A stretch of DNA of 64,000 bases from an uncultured bacterium (GTDB lineage Bacteria; Planctomycetota; Phycisphaerae; Phycisphaerales; SM1A02): assembly GCA_903919715.1 (NCBI GenBank), contig CAIXJC010000015.1, positions 98,736 through 162,735 of the forward strand. The letters are read 5' to 3'. Positions 46,537 through 56,864 of this stretch are shown one piece after another; the first letter of the stretch is position 1, and the number at the start of each line of letters is the position of its first letter. The translations under genes and the position numbers were made by a program. The notes under the pieces were generated by a model. It searched no databases and was not told the origin of the DNA. It saw only the letters and a list, made by a program, of their open reading frames with translations.

Positions 46537-48053
46537 TGTGGCGCATTTTATTCATTCTTGCCTGCTTTCTTTGCTGCCCTTCGGTTGATGCTGCGGATTC
46601 CCAGCCGACATTAGTGGTGGCGAGTTCTGGCAAGCATTTGTGGATTGCAGTTCCAACAAAGGACGGATGCCGCATCGTGCATCACGCTTTGGAGATGGAC
46701 GGCGCATTCCTTCGTGAGGTCACGACGCTCCCAGCAATTCCGATCGCACTTGCGGCGCATGAAAATCAGTTGGCGATCATCATGCCGCCGTCGGGGATTC
46801 CGTTGGCGAGTTCGGTGTATGCGCTGACCACGAACCGCAATCCAGCGACTGGTTCGTTTTACTACACGCCGATGGGACGATTGGATGTTCTGCCGAGCAT
46901 CCAATCATCTTCGCAAATCGCAAATGCAGTCGTTGGGGCAAACGGGATTTTTGCATTGATTCCAGGCGAGACTCCCGAGCTGATTCGTGCGGCTCCATTG
47001 TCGTGGTCTCGTGTCGAACTTCCGCAAGGTGCGGGTGCAGATGCAAAGCTTGTTCCGTGGGCGGTCGTCGGCGATCCGACGGCATTTGCGATGCTCCGCG
47101 TAGACGGAGCCGATCTTGTGACATGGGCGCTGGCATCGACACGGATCGCTGATCGTGCGGGGGCATCGTCAGGTGCGACATCAGCGGCGAACAACCTCGA
47201 TGGTGGTCATGATTGGGCGCAGCAGCGGTGGGTGGGTTCTGGAGTTGGCTTCGATATGGTGATCGGCGGAAGCGATCGTCCCGCAATATTGACGCGTGAT
47301 TCGAGCGGCGCATTATCTATTGCATATCCGACCACGAGTGGGCTCCGTAGCCTCAGTGCCATCGTTGTTCCAGCCGGAGCGTGGTCGATTGCAGGACTTG
47401 GCGAAGACTTCAAGATGATTTGGGTTGATGATGTAGGGAACGTTCACCTGTCATCAGTCGATTCGCTGAGCGGCACAGCGAGTGCGAGCGAAGTCCTGAT
47501 CCAACAGCCCACCACGACGGGTGACTGGATTCATCTTCCATTTATTGGCGCGCTGACGATTGGCATGCTGCTGGCTGGTTTCATCGTTCGTCCGCCACTG
47601 CAGCCACCGCATCCCATGCAAGGTGGATGGGATCCGCTTCCGATGTTTCGCCGAATTGCTGCGCTGGCGATCGACCTGCTGCCGGGCGCTCTCTTTGCAT
47701 TGTGGATCACGGGCGCGCGCATCGAGGAGTTGATGTCGATGCCTTCATGGACGCCCGACTTGGGGCATGCGGCGCCTGCGTCGATCATGTTGGGATTTAC
47801 AGGAGTTTGGTGCGGAATTTTCGAAGTTGTTTTACGCGCTACTCCCGGGAAATTCGTCTTTGGTGGACGAATCGTCCGTGCCCCCGATGGCGGAACCGAT
47901 ATGCGAGCCGGCTTTGGGCGAACGCTCGTACGTGCACTACTGAAGACCGTCGTTCTCTTTGCGCCTGCGCTGGGATTTCTCGCCTTCGTTCATCCGCTTC
48001 AGCAAGGACTTCCAGAGACCCTTTCAAAGACCGTGATCGCTCGACGACGCTAA
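46536..48053 (+). CDS. Exported RDD-domain membrane protein
   Basis: This 505-residue protein has a signal peptide (MWRILFILACFLCCPSVDA), then about 300 residues of beta-rich extracytoplasmic sequence, a membrane segment near 335-352, and a C-terminal RDD domain. The RDD domain (about 367-505) starts FRRIAALAIDLLPGALFALWI and contains RATPGKFVFGGRIV. RDD proteins are small membrane proteins, some proposed as ion or compatible-solute transporters; a long extracellular N-terminal part is unusual. The ATG overlaps the stop of the lipoprotein gene. A hairpin of A/T arms overlaps the stop. Confidence 0.85.
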   Translation: MWRILFILACFLCCPSVDAADSQPTLVVASSGKHLWIAVPTKDGCRIVHHALEMDGAFLREVTTLPAIPIALAAHENQLAIIMPPSGIPLASSVYALTTNRNPATGSFYYTPMGRLDVLPSIQSSSQIANAVVGANGIFALIPGETPELIRAAPLSWSRVELPQGAGADAKLVPWAVVGDPTAFAMLRVDGADLVTWALASTRIADRAGASSGATSAANNLDGGHDWAQQRWVGSGVGFDMVIGGSDRPAILTRDSSGALSIAYPTTSGLRSLSAIVVPAGAWSIAGLGEDFKMIWVDDVGNVHLSSVDSLSGTASASEVLIQQPTTTGDWIHLPFIGALTIGMLLAGFIVRPPLQPPHPMQGGWDPLPMFRRIAALAIDLLPGALFALWITGARIEELMSMPSWTPDLGHAAPASIMLGFTGVWCGIFEVVLRATPGKFVFGGRIVRAPDGGTDMRAGFGRTLVRALLKTVVLFAPALGFLAFVHPLQQGLPETLSKTVIARRR

Positions 48054-48075
48054 AAAATCACTGCGTTTTTTAGCG
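48048..48075. terminator. Possible bidirectional terminator after the RDD gene and zwf
   Basis: CGCTAAAAAA (48048-48057) is perfectly inverted as TTTTTTAGCG (48066-48075) around an eight-base loop. It overlaps the RDD stop codon and lies 26 bases from the convergent zwf stop. The stem is mostly A/T, so it is weaker than a standard GC-stem terminator. Confidence 0.45.
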
Positions 48076-48100
48076 GCGCCGATTCGATCACAAAGTCAAT

Positions 48101-49489
48101 TCAGGGTTTCGCGATCTGGGGCGAATGCCATCCACCTGGTGGAAGGAGCCAATCGTTCCCAATTTCTGGTCCCCATGTTCCCATGGCGTATTCATGCGCT
48201 GGCACAACTGCGTCCAAGACTGGGTCGACGATGCGCCAGCATTCGTCAACGCTGTCTTCGCGGGCGAACAGAGTCCCGTCGCCTCGGAGTGCATCACCAA
48301 GGAGACGCTCGTACGGAGTCATCTCATCGGATTGATGGTCGATCGCAAGCAGCTCGAGTTGTTCTCCAATCATGCGCTCTCCATCAACTTTGACTTCGGC
48401 GTTCAGTCCGATTTCAATGCGTGGCGTGATTTGGAAACGCAAGAAATTGCGACTCGGCGGAAGTGGTTCGTTAAAAACGACTTGCGGAGGACGGTGGAAT
48501 TCAACACGTACTTCCGTGGCGCTTACTGGCATGTTCTTGCCAGCGCGGACGTAAATCGGAACACCGGACCAGCGCCAGTTATCAATTTGCAATCGAATGG
48601 CGGCATAGGTTTCCGTCGTCGACTTCGGAGAAACCCCAGGTTCCTGCAGGAATCCGCGGAATTGTCCACGCACAAGATCGGTTGGCGTGAGTGTCCGGAC
48701 GGATCGAAAGAGTTTCACTTGTTCGTCGCGAGTTCGCTCCGTGTCTTCCCAGTTGGGAGCTTCCATGCAGAGGAATCCGACAACTTGCATCAAATGATTT
48801 TGAATGACATCGCGCAGTGCTCCAGTCGCGTCATAAAAACTTCCGCGCCCTTCGACACCGAATGACTCAGCCATTGTGATTTGAATCTGCCGAACATAAT
48901 GTCGATTCCAGACCGGTTCCAAAAACGCATTGGCAAAGCGGAAATACAGAATATTCTGGACCGCTTCCTTGCCAAGATAATGATCGATTCGAAAGATCGA
49001 GGATTCATCGAACACGGCATGTAGCAGGACATTGAGGGCCGTAGCAGTTGTGCGATTATGGCCGAATGGTTTTTCGACAACGACGCGAGCTCCCTTGGCA
49101 CAACCCGACGTTCCAAGGTGGGATGAAACAGGTCCGAACAGCGACGGAGGAATCGCGAGATAGTGCAGAGGCGAAGTTGCATTGCCGAGTTCCTTGCGGA
49201 CATTGGCGAATGTTGTCGGATCTGCATAATCCCCGTCGACATAACGGAGCAGATCGCACATCTTCTTGAAGGCAGCCTCGTCGACTCCGCCCCCGAATTT
49301 CTCGATGCCATCACGCGCTCGAGCCTTCAATTGTTCGAGCGTCATGCCGCTCTTCGCAACGCCGACGATCGGGACATTCAACACGCCACGCCGAACGAGA
49401 GATTGCAGTGCTGCGAAAGTTTTCTTGTGAGCAAGATCTCCTGTGGCTCCAAAAAACACCATCGCATCGGCAGGAATGTGATTCCCCAT
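48101..49489 (-). CDS. zwf: Glucose-6-phosphate 1-dehydrogenase
   Basis: This 462-residue enzyme oxidises glucose 6-phosphate to 6-phosphogluconolactone and produces NAD(P)H, the first step of the oxidative pentose phosphate pathway. The coenzyme motif is [12 protein letters not shown] and the active-site block is [13 protein letters not shown]. The ATG at 49489 lies one base after the gnd stop; longer in-frame starts would run into gnd. The protein is slightly shorter than E. coli Zwf (491). It forms an operon with gnd. The lactonase step is not encoded in this locus. Confidence 0.96.
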   Translation of the reverse strand: MGNHIPADAMVFFGATGDLAHKKTFAALQSLVRRGVLNVPIVGVAKSGMTLEQLKARARDGIEKFGGGVDEAAFKKMCDLLRYVDGDYADPTTFANVRKELGNATSPLHYLAIPPSLFGPVSSHLGTSGCAKGARVVVEKPFGHNRTTATALNVLLHAVFDESSIFRIDHYLGKEAVQNILYFRFANAFLEPVWNRHYVRQIQITMAESFGVEGRGSFYDATGALRDVIQNHLMQVVGFLCMEAPNWEDTERTRDEQVKLFRSVRTLTPTDLVRGQFRGFLQEPGVSPKSTTETYAAIRLQIDNWRWSGVPIYVRAGKNMPVSATEVRVEFHRPPQVVFNEPLPPSRNFLRFQITPRIEIGLNAEVKVDGERMIGEQLELLAIDHQSDEMTPYERLLGDALRGDGTLFAREDSVDECWRIVDPVLDAVVPAHEYAMGTWGPEIGNDWLLPPGGWHSPQIAKP

Positions 49490-49490
49490 A

Positions 49491-50516
49491 TCAGGATCCC
49501 TTCTTGTCCGCAGGCTTTTCCAAATGTCCGCCGAAGCCCATTCGCATCGCGGAGCAAACTTTGTTTGCAAAGTCTGCTTGCCCTCGGCTTTCAAATCGAT
49601 CCATCAAGGCAGCGCTGAGAACATGCACAGGAACGCCTTCCTCAATCGCAGCGAGAATCGTCCATCGACCTTCGCCCGAATCCGAGACCCGACCGGCGTA
49701 GGTTGTCAGATCCTTGTCGCCAGCAAATGCCTGCGCAGTCAAATCCAGCAACCAAGAAGCGATCACACTGCCTCGGCGCCACACTTCAGTGACTTCCGCA
49801 AGATCAAATTTGTACATGAAATCAGAGGGATCTCGCAGTGGCGTTGTTTCCGCATCAATCTCGCGAGCATGCATTCCGGCGTCCGCGTGACGCAGGATGT
49901 TGAGCCCCTCGGCATATGCAGCCATGATTCCATATTCGATTCCGTTGTGGACCATCTTTACAAAATGTCCTGCGCCAGATGGGCCACAGTGCAGATATCC
50001 CTGATCTGCAGTGCCATTGGACTTGCGTCCGGGAGTTGGTGGAGCGCTGCCCTTGCCAGGTGCAAGAGCAGAGAAGATGGGATCCAGACGCGCGACCACC
50101 GTGGCGTCGCCGCCGATCATTTGTGAATAACCACGCTCAAGTCCCCAGACTCCACCCGATGTTCCGCAGTCGACGTAATGCATTTTCTTGTCAGCAAGAA
50201 TCTTCGAGCGACGGATGTCGTCCTTGTAATAGGAGTTGCCGCCATCGATAATCGCATCATCCGCAGACAGGAGGGGCAGGAGCTCATTGATCGATTGATC
50301 GACGTACGCCGCCGGAATCATCAGCCAAACGTGGCGAGGGCCGGTGAGCTTCTTGGTCAGATCTGCGAGGCTCGTCGCACCGACAGCTCCAGCCTTGACC
50401 AGTTCGGCGATCGCTGTTGCGCTTCGATCGAAGACGACCACTTGATGGCCAGCTTTCAAGAGGCGAAGTGTCATATTTGCGCCCATACGTCCAAGTCCGA
50501 TCATTCCTAATTGCAT
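49491..50516 (-). CDS. gnd: 6-phosphogluconate dehydrogenase, short type
   Basis: This 341-residue enzyme oxidatively decarboxylates 6-phosphogluconate to ribulose 5-phosphate. The coenzyme motif is [11 protein letters not shown], the substrate block is [10 protein letters not shown] with [10 protein letters not shown], and [10 protein letters not shown] carries the catalytic lysine. It is the short form (about 300-340 residues, against 470 for the E. coli type), which often prefers NAD; cofactor preference cannot be shown from this. A CTGGAGA ribosome site precedes the ATG at 50516. It is directly upstream of zwf. Confidence 0.95.
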   Translation of the reverse strand: MQLGMIGLGRMGANMTLRLLKAGHQVVVFDRSATAIAELVKAGAVGATSLADLTKKLTGPRHVWLMIPAAYVDQSINELLPLLSADDAIIDGGNSYYKDDIRRSKILADKKMHYVDCGTSGGVWGLERGYSQMIGGDATVVARLDPIFSALAPGKGSAPPTPGRKSNGTADQGYLHCGPSGAGHFVKMVHNGIEYGIMAAYAEGLNILRHADAGMHAREIDAETTPLRDPSDFMYKFDLAEVTEVWRRGSVIASWLLDLTAQAFAGDKDLTTYAGRVSDSGEGRWTILAAIEEGVPVHVLSAALMDRFESRGQADFANKVCSAMRMGFGGHLEKPADKKGS

Positions 50517-50654
50517 TGTGAAGTCTCCAGTGTTAGTAATTTCGAGGGTAAGTGCGGCGAGGGTACCGACTTTGTCCAAAGTGATGTTGCAGCTTTGCTA
50601 TGATGGATTGCTCGACTGAAAGACCCTCAAATAAGCGATTTAACGGAGCAGTAA

Positions 50655-52415
50655 TTGGCACGAAAGGAAAGAAAAAAGATCGGTGAGTTGCTGATTGAAG
50701 CCGGCGTTGCCACTGCAGCGAAGGTCGAAGAAGCTGTAGCAACCGCCAAGGCTTCGCGCAAAAGAACGGGCGAAGTCCTTGTTGAAATGAGCGTTTGTTC
50801 TGATGAAGATGTCGCTCGTGCGCTTGGGCTTCAGTTTGGATTGGAATTCGTCAATCTCGAGCGCCCCGATGGTGCGAATCGAGTGAACAAGAAATTGTTG
50901 GGCGACGACGTCATCAAGAAATACCTCATCCTTCCACTTGACGAGAAGGTTGGGAACACGATGAAAATCCTGATTCATGATCCGATGGATCTGGATGCGC
51001 TGACCGCCTTGCAGTTTCGGTTGAGTTGCCAGTTCGAGAAATTCATCACCAGTCGGACTCAGTTGCGGGACTTTGTCGAAGGTGGAAAGTCCACGAAGAG
51101 TCTGCTGAACAAGAACGACATCGTGACGGATTCTGTGACGCGCACTCATGATCGAACGAAAGACAGCAGTCAGGATCGTTCGAGTCAGGACAAATCACAG
51201 GATGCGTCAATTGATCGAGAGCAACTACAGAAAATCGATGAGGGTGCGCTCAAGATTGTCGATCGAATGATCATCAAAGCAGTGACAAATCGGGCGAGCG
51301 ATATTCATATCGAGCCGATGAAGACGTCGGTCCGACTCCGCTTTCGTATTGACGGCTCGTGCATCGACATCGCGCCACCGATTCCAAAGAAACTCCAAAG
51401 TTCGGTGATCGCACGTATCAAGTTGATGGCGGGAATCAACATCTCCGAACGGCGAATTCCTCAAGACGGCCGAATCAAATTCTCGGTCGAAGGTTCTCCA
51501 ATTGACTTCCGCGTTAGTTCGTGCCCAGCCATCTGGGGCGAGAGCATCGTCTTGCGTATTTTGCGCCCGGAATCGGCGCGAATCGGCTTGCTCAACCTTG
51601 GGCTTCAACAAGACACGCTCGACACTTTTAACAAGGTCATTCGTCGGCCAAACGGAATTTTTCTCGTGACTGGTCCGACGGGTTCTGGAAAAACGACAAC
51701 GCTCTATTCGGCTCTGAATGATCTGAATCGACCTGACAAAAAGATCATCACTGCTGAAGATCCTGTCGAATTTTCGTTCAAAGGGATCAATCAGGTTCAG
51801 GTGCGTGAGAGTATCGGTCTGACATTTCCGATCATCCTGAAATCGATGTTGCGTCAAGCGCCGAACGTGATTCTTGTCGGTGAAATTCGAGATCGCGAAG
51901 TGGCGGATATCGCTATTCAAGCGGCACTCACAGGGCATTTAGTTTTCTCAACGCTCCACACCAATGATGCAGCGAGCGCAATCACCCGACTTGTTGATAT
52001 GGGAGTCAAGCCATTCCTTGTCGCCAGTTCGATTCAGGCAGTCTTGGCGCAGCGGCTCGCACGAATCCTTTGTTCTGAGTGCAAAGTCAAAGACGAGAAT
52101 CCAGACGCAAACTGGCTGCGGCTCGCTGGCATCACGGCGGAAGAAGCGGCTCGTTCAACATTGATGAAACCAGTTGGTTGCGAGAAGTGTTCGCATACTG
52201 GATATCACGGTCGGCGTGGCGTGTATGAGATGATGGTGATGAATGCAGAAATTCGGGATCTTGCTTTTCAGCGTGCGACAGTGACAAAGATTCGCCAGGC
52301 CGCTGTACGCGCTGGAATGCGAACGCTGCTCGGTGACGGCAAGATCAAGGTGCTCAACGGAATGACGACCGCCGATGAAGTTGCGAAATTCGCACAGGCA
52401 GATATCTCTTCCTAA
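50655..52415 (+). CDS. GspE/PilB-type assembly ATPase
   Basis: This 586-residue secretion ATPase would drive pseudopilus or pilus assembly. It begins with a TTG (50655), preceded by CGGAG. The N-terminal MshEN-like domain (KIGELLIEAGVATAAKVEEA) is followed by a Ser/Gln/Asp-rich linker. The ATPase core has GPTGSGKTTTLY (about residue 340), the Asp box LVGEIRDREVADIA, the His box GHLVFSTLHTNDA, and a zinc tetracysteine with CSECK and CEKC. It is the first of two such ATPases in this locus; the other is at 53797. Confidence 0.95.
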   Translation: MARKERKKIGELLIEAGVATAAKVEEAVATAKASRKRTGEVLVEMSVCSDEDVARALGLQFGLEFVNLERPDGANRVNKKLLGDDVIKKYLILPLDEKVGNTMKILIHDPMDLDALTALQFRLSCQFEKFITSRTQLRDFVEGGKSTKSLLNKNDIVTDSVTRTHDRTKDSSQDRSSQDKSQDASIDREQLQKIDEGALKIVDRMIIKAVTNRASDIHIEPMKTSVRLRFRIDGSCIDIAPPIPKKLQSSVIARIKLMAGINISERRIPQDGRIKFSVEGSPIDFRVSSCPAIWGESIVLRILRPESARIGLLNLGLQQDTLDTFNKVIRRPNGIFLVTGPTGSGKTTTLYSALNDLNRPDKKIITAEDPVEFSFKGINQVQVRESIGLTFPIILKSMLRQAPNVILVGEIRDREVADIAIQAALTGHLVFSTLHTNDAASAITRLVDMGVKPFLVASSIQAVLAQRLARILCSECKVKDENPDANWLRLAGITAEEAARSTLMKPVGCEKCSHTGYHGRRGVYEMMVMNAEIRDLAFQRATVTKIRQAAVRAGMRTLLGDGKIKVLNGMTTADEVAKFAQADISS

Positions 52416-52506
52416 GGGCTGCAAATGAGAGAATTCATAAAGCGCATCGGCTGGAATCAATTGAAATTGTGTTCGAACGAATGTCTAATCCCAAGGAGTG
52501 AGTGCC

Positions 52507-53664
52507 ATGTCGTCTGGTGAAGCCACGAGCAGTCCAAATACCGTTGAGAGCACGATGCAGATTGATCGTCTGCTTGACACGGTTGTCCGGCAGGGGGCAT
52601 CAGATCTTCACATCACTGTGGGACGTCCACCGACTTTGCGCTTGAATGGTCGTCTTCGATCGCTTGCGACGAAGGTGTTGGCGCCGGAAGACACCATGTC
52701 TTTGATGAAGCAGATTGCGCCCGAGAAAAATCAACAGGAGCTTCAGGAAAAAGGCGGATCTGACTTCGGAATCAGCTTCGGAACTGCGGCTCGGTTTCGC
52801 TGTTCGATTTTCAAACAGCGCGATTCGACAGCGATGGTTCTTCGGCAGATTCCCAACCGCCTGATGACGTTTGCAGAGATCGGCTTGCCCGATATTTGCC
52901 TAGAACTTATACGGCGTCCTCGAGGATTGTTTCTTGTCACTGGGCCGACGGGAAGTGGAAAGTCAACGTCGCTTGCGACGATGATTGACATCATCAATGA
53001 CACGCTCGAACGGCACATTGTGACCGTCGAAGATCCAATCGAGTTTTATCACTATCACAAGAAGTCAGTCGTCAATCAGCGCGAAGTAGGCGCCGACGTG
53101 CAGACCTTTACGGAGGCGCTCAAGCGCGTCTTGCGTCAAGATCCTGACGTGATCCTCGTCGGCGAAATGCGAGATCTCGAGACGATCGAAGCCGCCATCC
53201 GCGCCGCAGAGACGGGCCATTTGGTCTTCGGGACGCTCCATACGACGGGTGCTTCTGGAACGATCAACCGAATTATCGATGCGTTCCCTACCAATCAGCA
53301 AGAGCAGATTCGGGTTCAGCTTTCAGTGACATTGATCGCCGTGCTCAGTCAGGTTCTTCTGGTTCGCAAGGACAAGCCTGGTCGTTTGGCGGCATATGAG
53401 TTCTTGATGGTCACCCCCGCAATCTCGAATCTCATCCGTGAGAACAAGACCTTCCGAATCGATTCGGCAATCCAGACAGGTAAGCGGTTCAGTATGCAGT
53501 TGCTCGACGACCATCTTTGGAGGATGTATTCCCAGGATCAAATCAGTGCCGAAGAGATGATCGACAAGGGGAAGAATCCTGGCGCACTTCGGGATAAGGT
53601 TCATAAATCTGGCGCTTCAATTGGGCGTCCGGAGTGGGACGAAGAGGATGTCAAGGCAGATTAA
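52507..53664 (+). CDS. pilT: Twitching motility ATPase PilT
   Basis: This 385-residue ATPase powers pilus retraction. The N-terminal block GASDLHITVGRPPTLRLNG, Walker A GPTGSGKSTS (about residue 146), the Asp box LVGEMRDLETIEAAIRAAETGHLVFGTLHT, and the C-terminal signature AAYEFLMVTPAISNLIRE mark it as PilT and not GspE. The ATG at 52507 follows AAGGAG; the GTG inside that ribosome site is not a credible start. Its presence indicates retractable type IV pili and not only type II secretion. Confidence 0.95.
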   Translation: MSSGEATSSPNTVESTMQIDRLLDTVVRQGASDLHITVGRPPTLRLNGRLRSLATKVLAPEDTMSLMKQIAPEKNQQELQEKGGSDFGISFGTAARFRCSIFKQRDSTAMVLRQIPNRLMTFAEIGLPDICLELIRRPRGLFLVTGPTGSGKSTSLATMIDIINDTLERHIVTVEDPIEFYHYHKKSVVNQREVGADVQTFTEALKRVLRQDPDVILVGEMRDLETIEAAIRAAETGHLVFGTLHTTGASGTINRIIDAFPTNQQEQIRVQLSVTLIAVLSQVLLVRKDKPGRLAAYEFLMVTPAISNLIRENKTFRIDSAIQTGKRFSMQLLDDHLWRMYSQDQISAEEMIDKGKNPGALRDKVHKSGASIGRPEWDEEDVKAD

Positions 53665-53796
53665 GCAGGTTCTGATTCGATAGGCAACCAGTCATTTTTT
53701 GAGATATTTTGGCTTCGATAGCCAAATGTCATAATCGACATATCGTTATTTTGCGTTGTAATGCATTTTTATGCCGTATAGTCCACCGAGAAAGTT

Positions 53797-55569
53797 ATGC
53801 CAGAAATAGAGCTTGAAATCGATCCTCTGCAATTGAAGAACCGAAAGCTCGGTCGAATATTGACCAAGCTTGGGAAGTTAACGCGTGAGCAAGTTCACGC
53901 AGCGCTCGAGGCGCGAACCAACAACCCAGAAAGTGCAAAGAAGAAAATTGGCGAGGTAATGTTGGAGATGGGTCTTGTAACCGCAGACGACATCGCTGTG
54001 GCACTCGCTGGCCAGCGAGGTTTTCGGTACAAACGATTGGCGGGTCTGGTTATTCCGCAAGAGACGCTTCGCGCATTGACGTCCGAGGCGGCCAATGTCA
54101 TGCGGGTCGTTCCGCTTGAGATCAATCCGCAGGCCAAGACGATTACCGTTGCGATTGGTTCTCATTCGAATTTTCAGGCGGTTGACAATCTCCGAATGAA
54201 CATGTTTGCGGGGTACGAAATTTCGGTTGTCGTTTCTCCGCTCGCTGACATCGATGAGATCATTCGCCGTGAATACACGCGGAAGACGGATACAACGGAA
54301 TTATTTTCGGAAGTGAATCGATCGGAAGCGGTGAAGAATCTCCAGGGTCGCGGAGATTCCATCGACGTTGCTTCCCTCGAGGATGCTGGGAGTGATAACG
54401 CAGTCGTTCGTCTCGTGACGAACATGCTTGCGCAGGCGATCGCCAATGGCGCATCCGATATTCATCTCGAGCCGTTTGAAGATGAATTCAAGATGCGGTA
54501 TCGCATCGACGGCGTTTTGTACGAGATGAAGAATCAGCCGAAGGAAATTGCGATGGCAATCGTGAGCCGCGTGAAGATTCTTTCGAAGTTGGACATCGCA
54601 GAACGGCGGCTTCCGCAAGACGGACGAATCAGTTATCAGTTGGCTGCGGACAAAGAACCGATCGATCTCCGCGTCGCAGTTCTTCCGACGATGTATGGCG
54701 AGTCTGTCGTCTTGCGAGTCTTGGATCGTTCCGCCGTTCAACTTGAGTTGGATCGCATTGGATTGCGAGACGATGAACTTCGAACGATGAAGTTGATCAT
54801 CAACAAGCCAAACGGAATCGTTCTCGTGACTGGACCGACTGGTTCTGGCAAGACGACCACCTTGTATGCAGCGCTGCGTGAATTGAATCAAATTGACACG
54901 AAGATTCTGACTGCGGAAGACCCAGTCGAATACGACATCGATGGCATGATTCAGTGCCAAGTCAATTTGGATCAGGAACTGACGTTTGCCCGATTGCTGC
55001 GCTCCTTTCTGCGTCAAGATCCCGACATCATCTTGGTCGGTGAAATTCGCGATCTCGAGACTGCACAGATTTCTATTCAGGCGAGTCTCACAGGCCATTT
55101 GGTCTTCGCAACGCTCCATACAAATGATGCGCCAAGTTCGATCCTTCGTCTTCTCGATTTAGGAGTCGAGTCATTCCTGCTGACGGCAACGATTGAGGCG
55201 ATCGTCGCTCAGCGTCTTGTCCGCCGCATTTGTACGAAATGCAAAGAAGAATTCGTTCCATCCGAAGAGCATCTCATGGAATTGAATCTTCGTGCGGCGG
55301 ATATTCAAGGTCGCACGCTCTACCGAGGGCGCGGATGCGAACGCTGTACGAATTCGGGCTACAAGGGTCGAATGGCAATCTTTGAAATCATGTTGATGGA
55401 TGATGAATTGCGCGATCTGGTTATGCAGCAAGCATCAACCGCTGTTCTACAAACCGAATCACGCAAGCGGGGCATGCGGACTCTTCGTGAGTCTGGACTG
55501 CTAGCTCTGTATGAAGGTCAGACGACAATCGACGAAATCGTCCGAGAAACTATTTCGTCCGGAGATTAA
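53797..55569 (+). CDS. pilB: Type IV pilus / T2SS assembly ATPase PilB
   Basis: This 590-residue ATPase is the second assembly motor of the locus. It has an MshEN-type N-terminal domain (GRILTKLGKLTREQV), the middle N2 domain with GASDIHLEPFEDEFKMRYRIDG, Walker A GPTGSGKTTTLY (about residue 346), LVGEIRDLETAQIS, and a zinc site CTKCK...CERC. It is followed 3 bases later by the platform protein gene, so it is probably the motor of this pilus or secretion system. A GAGAAAG ribosome site precedes the ATG. Confidence 0.95.
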   Translation: MPEIELEIDPLQLKNRKLGRILTKLGKLTREQVHAALEARTNNPESAKKKIGEVMLEMGLVTADDIAVALAGQRGFRYKRLAGLVIPQETLRALTSEAANVMRVVPLEINPQAKTITVAIGSHSNFQAVDNLRMNMFAGYEISVVVSPLADIDEIIRREYTRKTDTTELFSEVNRSEAVKNLQGRGDSIDVASLEDAGSDNAVVRLVTNMLAQAIANGASDIHLEPFEDEFKMRYRIDGVLYEMKNQPKEIAMAIVSRVKILSKLDIAERRLPQDGRISYQLAADKEPIDLRVAVLPTMYGESVVLRVLDRSAVQLELDRIGLRDDELRTMKLIINKPNGIVLVTGPTGSGKTTTLYAALRELNQIDTKILTAEDPVEYDIDGMIQCQVNLDQELTFARLLRSFLRQDPDIILVGEIRDLETAQISIQASLTGHLVFATLHTNDAPSSILRLLDLGVESFLLTATIEAIVAQRLVRRICTKCKEEFVPSEEHLMELNLRAADIQGRTLYRGRGCERCTNSGYKGRMAIFEIMLMDDELRDLVMQQASTAVLQTESRKRGMRTLRESGLLALYEGQTTIDEIVRETISSGD

Positions 55570-55572
55570 TCA

Positions 55573-56859
55573 ATGCCGATTTATGCCTACGAAGCTGCGA
55601 ACACTGCTGGAAAGACCCAGAAGGGAACGATCGAGGCAACGTCGAGCGAGGAAGCGGTTCGAAAGATCCGTACGCAAGGATTGTTTCCAACTTCTGTTCG
55701 AGAGCAGAAGGAGGCTGCGAAGAAAGCCGCTGCTGCTGGCAAGAAGAAAAAGAAAAAGGGAAAGGGGATGTCGATCACCATTGGTGGTGTGAGCACGAAG
55801 GCGCTCACCCTCTTCACTCGGCAGATGTCGACTCTTCAAGACGCAGGATTGCCGCTTCTAAGATCGCTCCAGATTCTCGAAGATCAGCAGAAGCCTGGGA
55901 AGTTGAAGAATGTGCTCGGCGATGTCTGCGAATCGATTGGTGGCGGTGCATCATTGTCCGAGGCCTTTGCGCATCATCCTCGCGTGTTCACGCGTCTCTA
56001 TGTCAAGATGGTTGCGGCAGGCGAAGTCGGTGGAGTGCTCGATGTCGTCATGCAGCGACTCTCCGAATTCATGGAGAAGGCGCAGCGGCTGAAGCGACGC
56101 ATCATTGGTGCAATGATCTATCCCGCCGTCGTCATTACGATCGCAATCGCGATCGTGACGGGAATCATGTACTTCGTGATTCCGAAGTTCCAAGAAATCT
56201 TCAATGACTTCGATGTTGCGTTGCCAGCATTGACGATTTGGCTGATCGGAGCCAGTCGCTGGGTCGCAGGGCAATTGCCGGATCAGAAAGTGCCGGGAGC
56301 ACTGTGGATTGCCGCATCGCCGTTTTTGATTTTCTTCTTCTTTAAGTTGGTGCGAATGACGCAGTTCGGTCGCGCTGTGACTGATGTGATCCGAATGAAA
56401 ATCCCTGTGATCGGGAACCTCATAAAGAAGACCGCAATCGCTCGGTTTACGCGAACGCTCGGAACGCTTATCGCTGCAGGTGTTCCGATTCTCGAGGCGG
56501 TTCTCATTACACGTGATACGTCTGGAAATTATGTATTTGAGAAGGCTCTGACGAAGGTGCATGATTCGATTCGGGAAGGCGAGACATTCGCAAAGCCACT
56601 GCGTGAGAGCAAGGTCTGCGATGCGATCGTCGTGAACATGATCGACGTCGGCGAGGAGACTGGAGATCTCGATGCGATGTTGATGAAGATCGCAGATAAC
56701 TACGAAGAAGAAGTGGACGTGGCTGTGGCGAGTCTCCTCTCGCTTCTGGAGCCGTTCATGGTTGTGATCCTTGGTGGAATCGTCGGGACGATTGTCTTGG
56801 CGCTCTTCTTGCCTCTTGTGTCCATGATCGAAAGCGTTTCCGGCGCTGGCAAAAAGTGA
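55573..56859 (+). CDS. Inner-membrane platform protein (PilC/GspF)
   Basis: This 428-residue polytopic protein is the membrane base on which the ATPase assembles pseudopilins. The N terminus IYAYEAANTAGKTQKGTIEA is diagnostic. A lysine-rich linker (AAAAGKKKKKKGKG, near residue 55) separates it from two homologous cytoplasmic domains, each followed by membrane segments (the first VVITIAIAIVTGIMYFVIP). The C-terminal FMVVILGGIVGTIVLALFLP is typical. The start lies 3 bases after the pilB stop. The stop overlaps the next gene's possible GTG. Confidence 0.95.
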   Translation: MPIYAYEAANTAGKTQKGTIEATSSEEAVRKIRTQGLFPTSVREQKEAAKKAAAAGKKKKKKGKGMSITIGGVSTKALTLFTRQMSTLQDAGLPLLRSLQILEDQQKPGKLKNVLGDVCESIGGGASLSEAFAHHPRVFTRLYVKMVAAGEVGGVLDVVMQRLSEFMEKAQRLKRRIIGAMIYPAVVITIAIAIVTGIMYFVIPKFQEIFNDFDVALPALTIWLIGASRWVAGQLPDQKVPGALWIAASPFLIFFFFKLVRMTQFGRAVTDVIRMKIPVIGNLIKKTAIARFTRTLGTLIAAGVPILEAVLITRDTSGNYVFEKALTKVHDSIREGETFAKPLRESKVCDAIVVNMIDVGEETGDLDAMLMKIADNYEEEVDVAVASLLSLLEPFMVVILGGIVGTIVLALFLPLVSMIESVSGAGKK

Positions 56860-56864
56860 GCCCT

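Noticed and set aside
53708..53726. Hairpin TTTGGCT/AGCCAAA after pilT
   Set aside because: A seven-base stem without a following T run; it could be part of the pilB promoter region, but nothing decides it.
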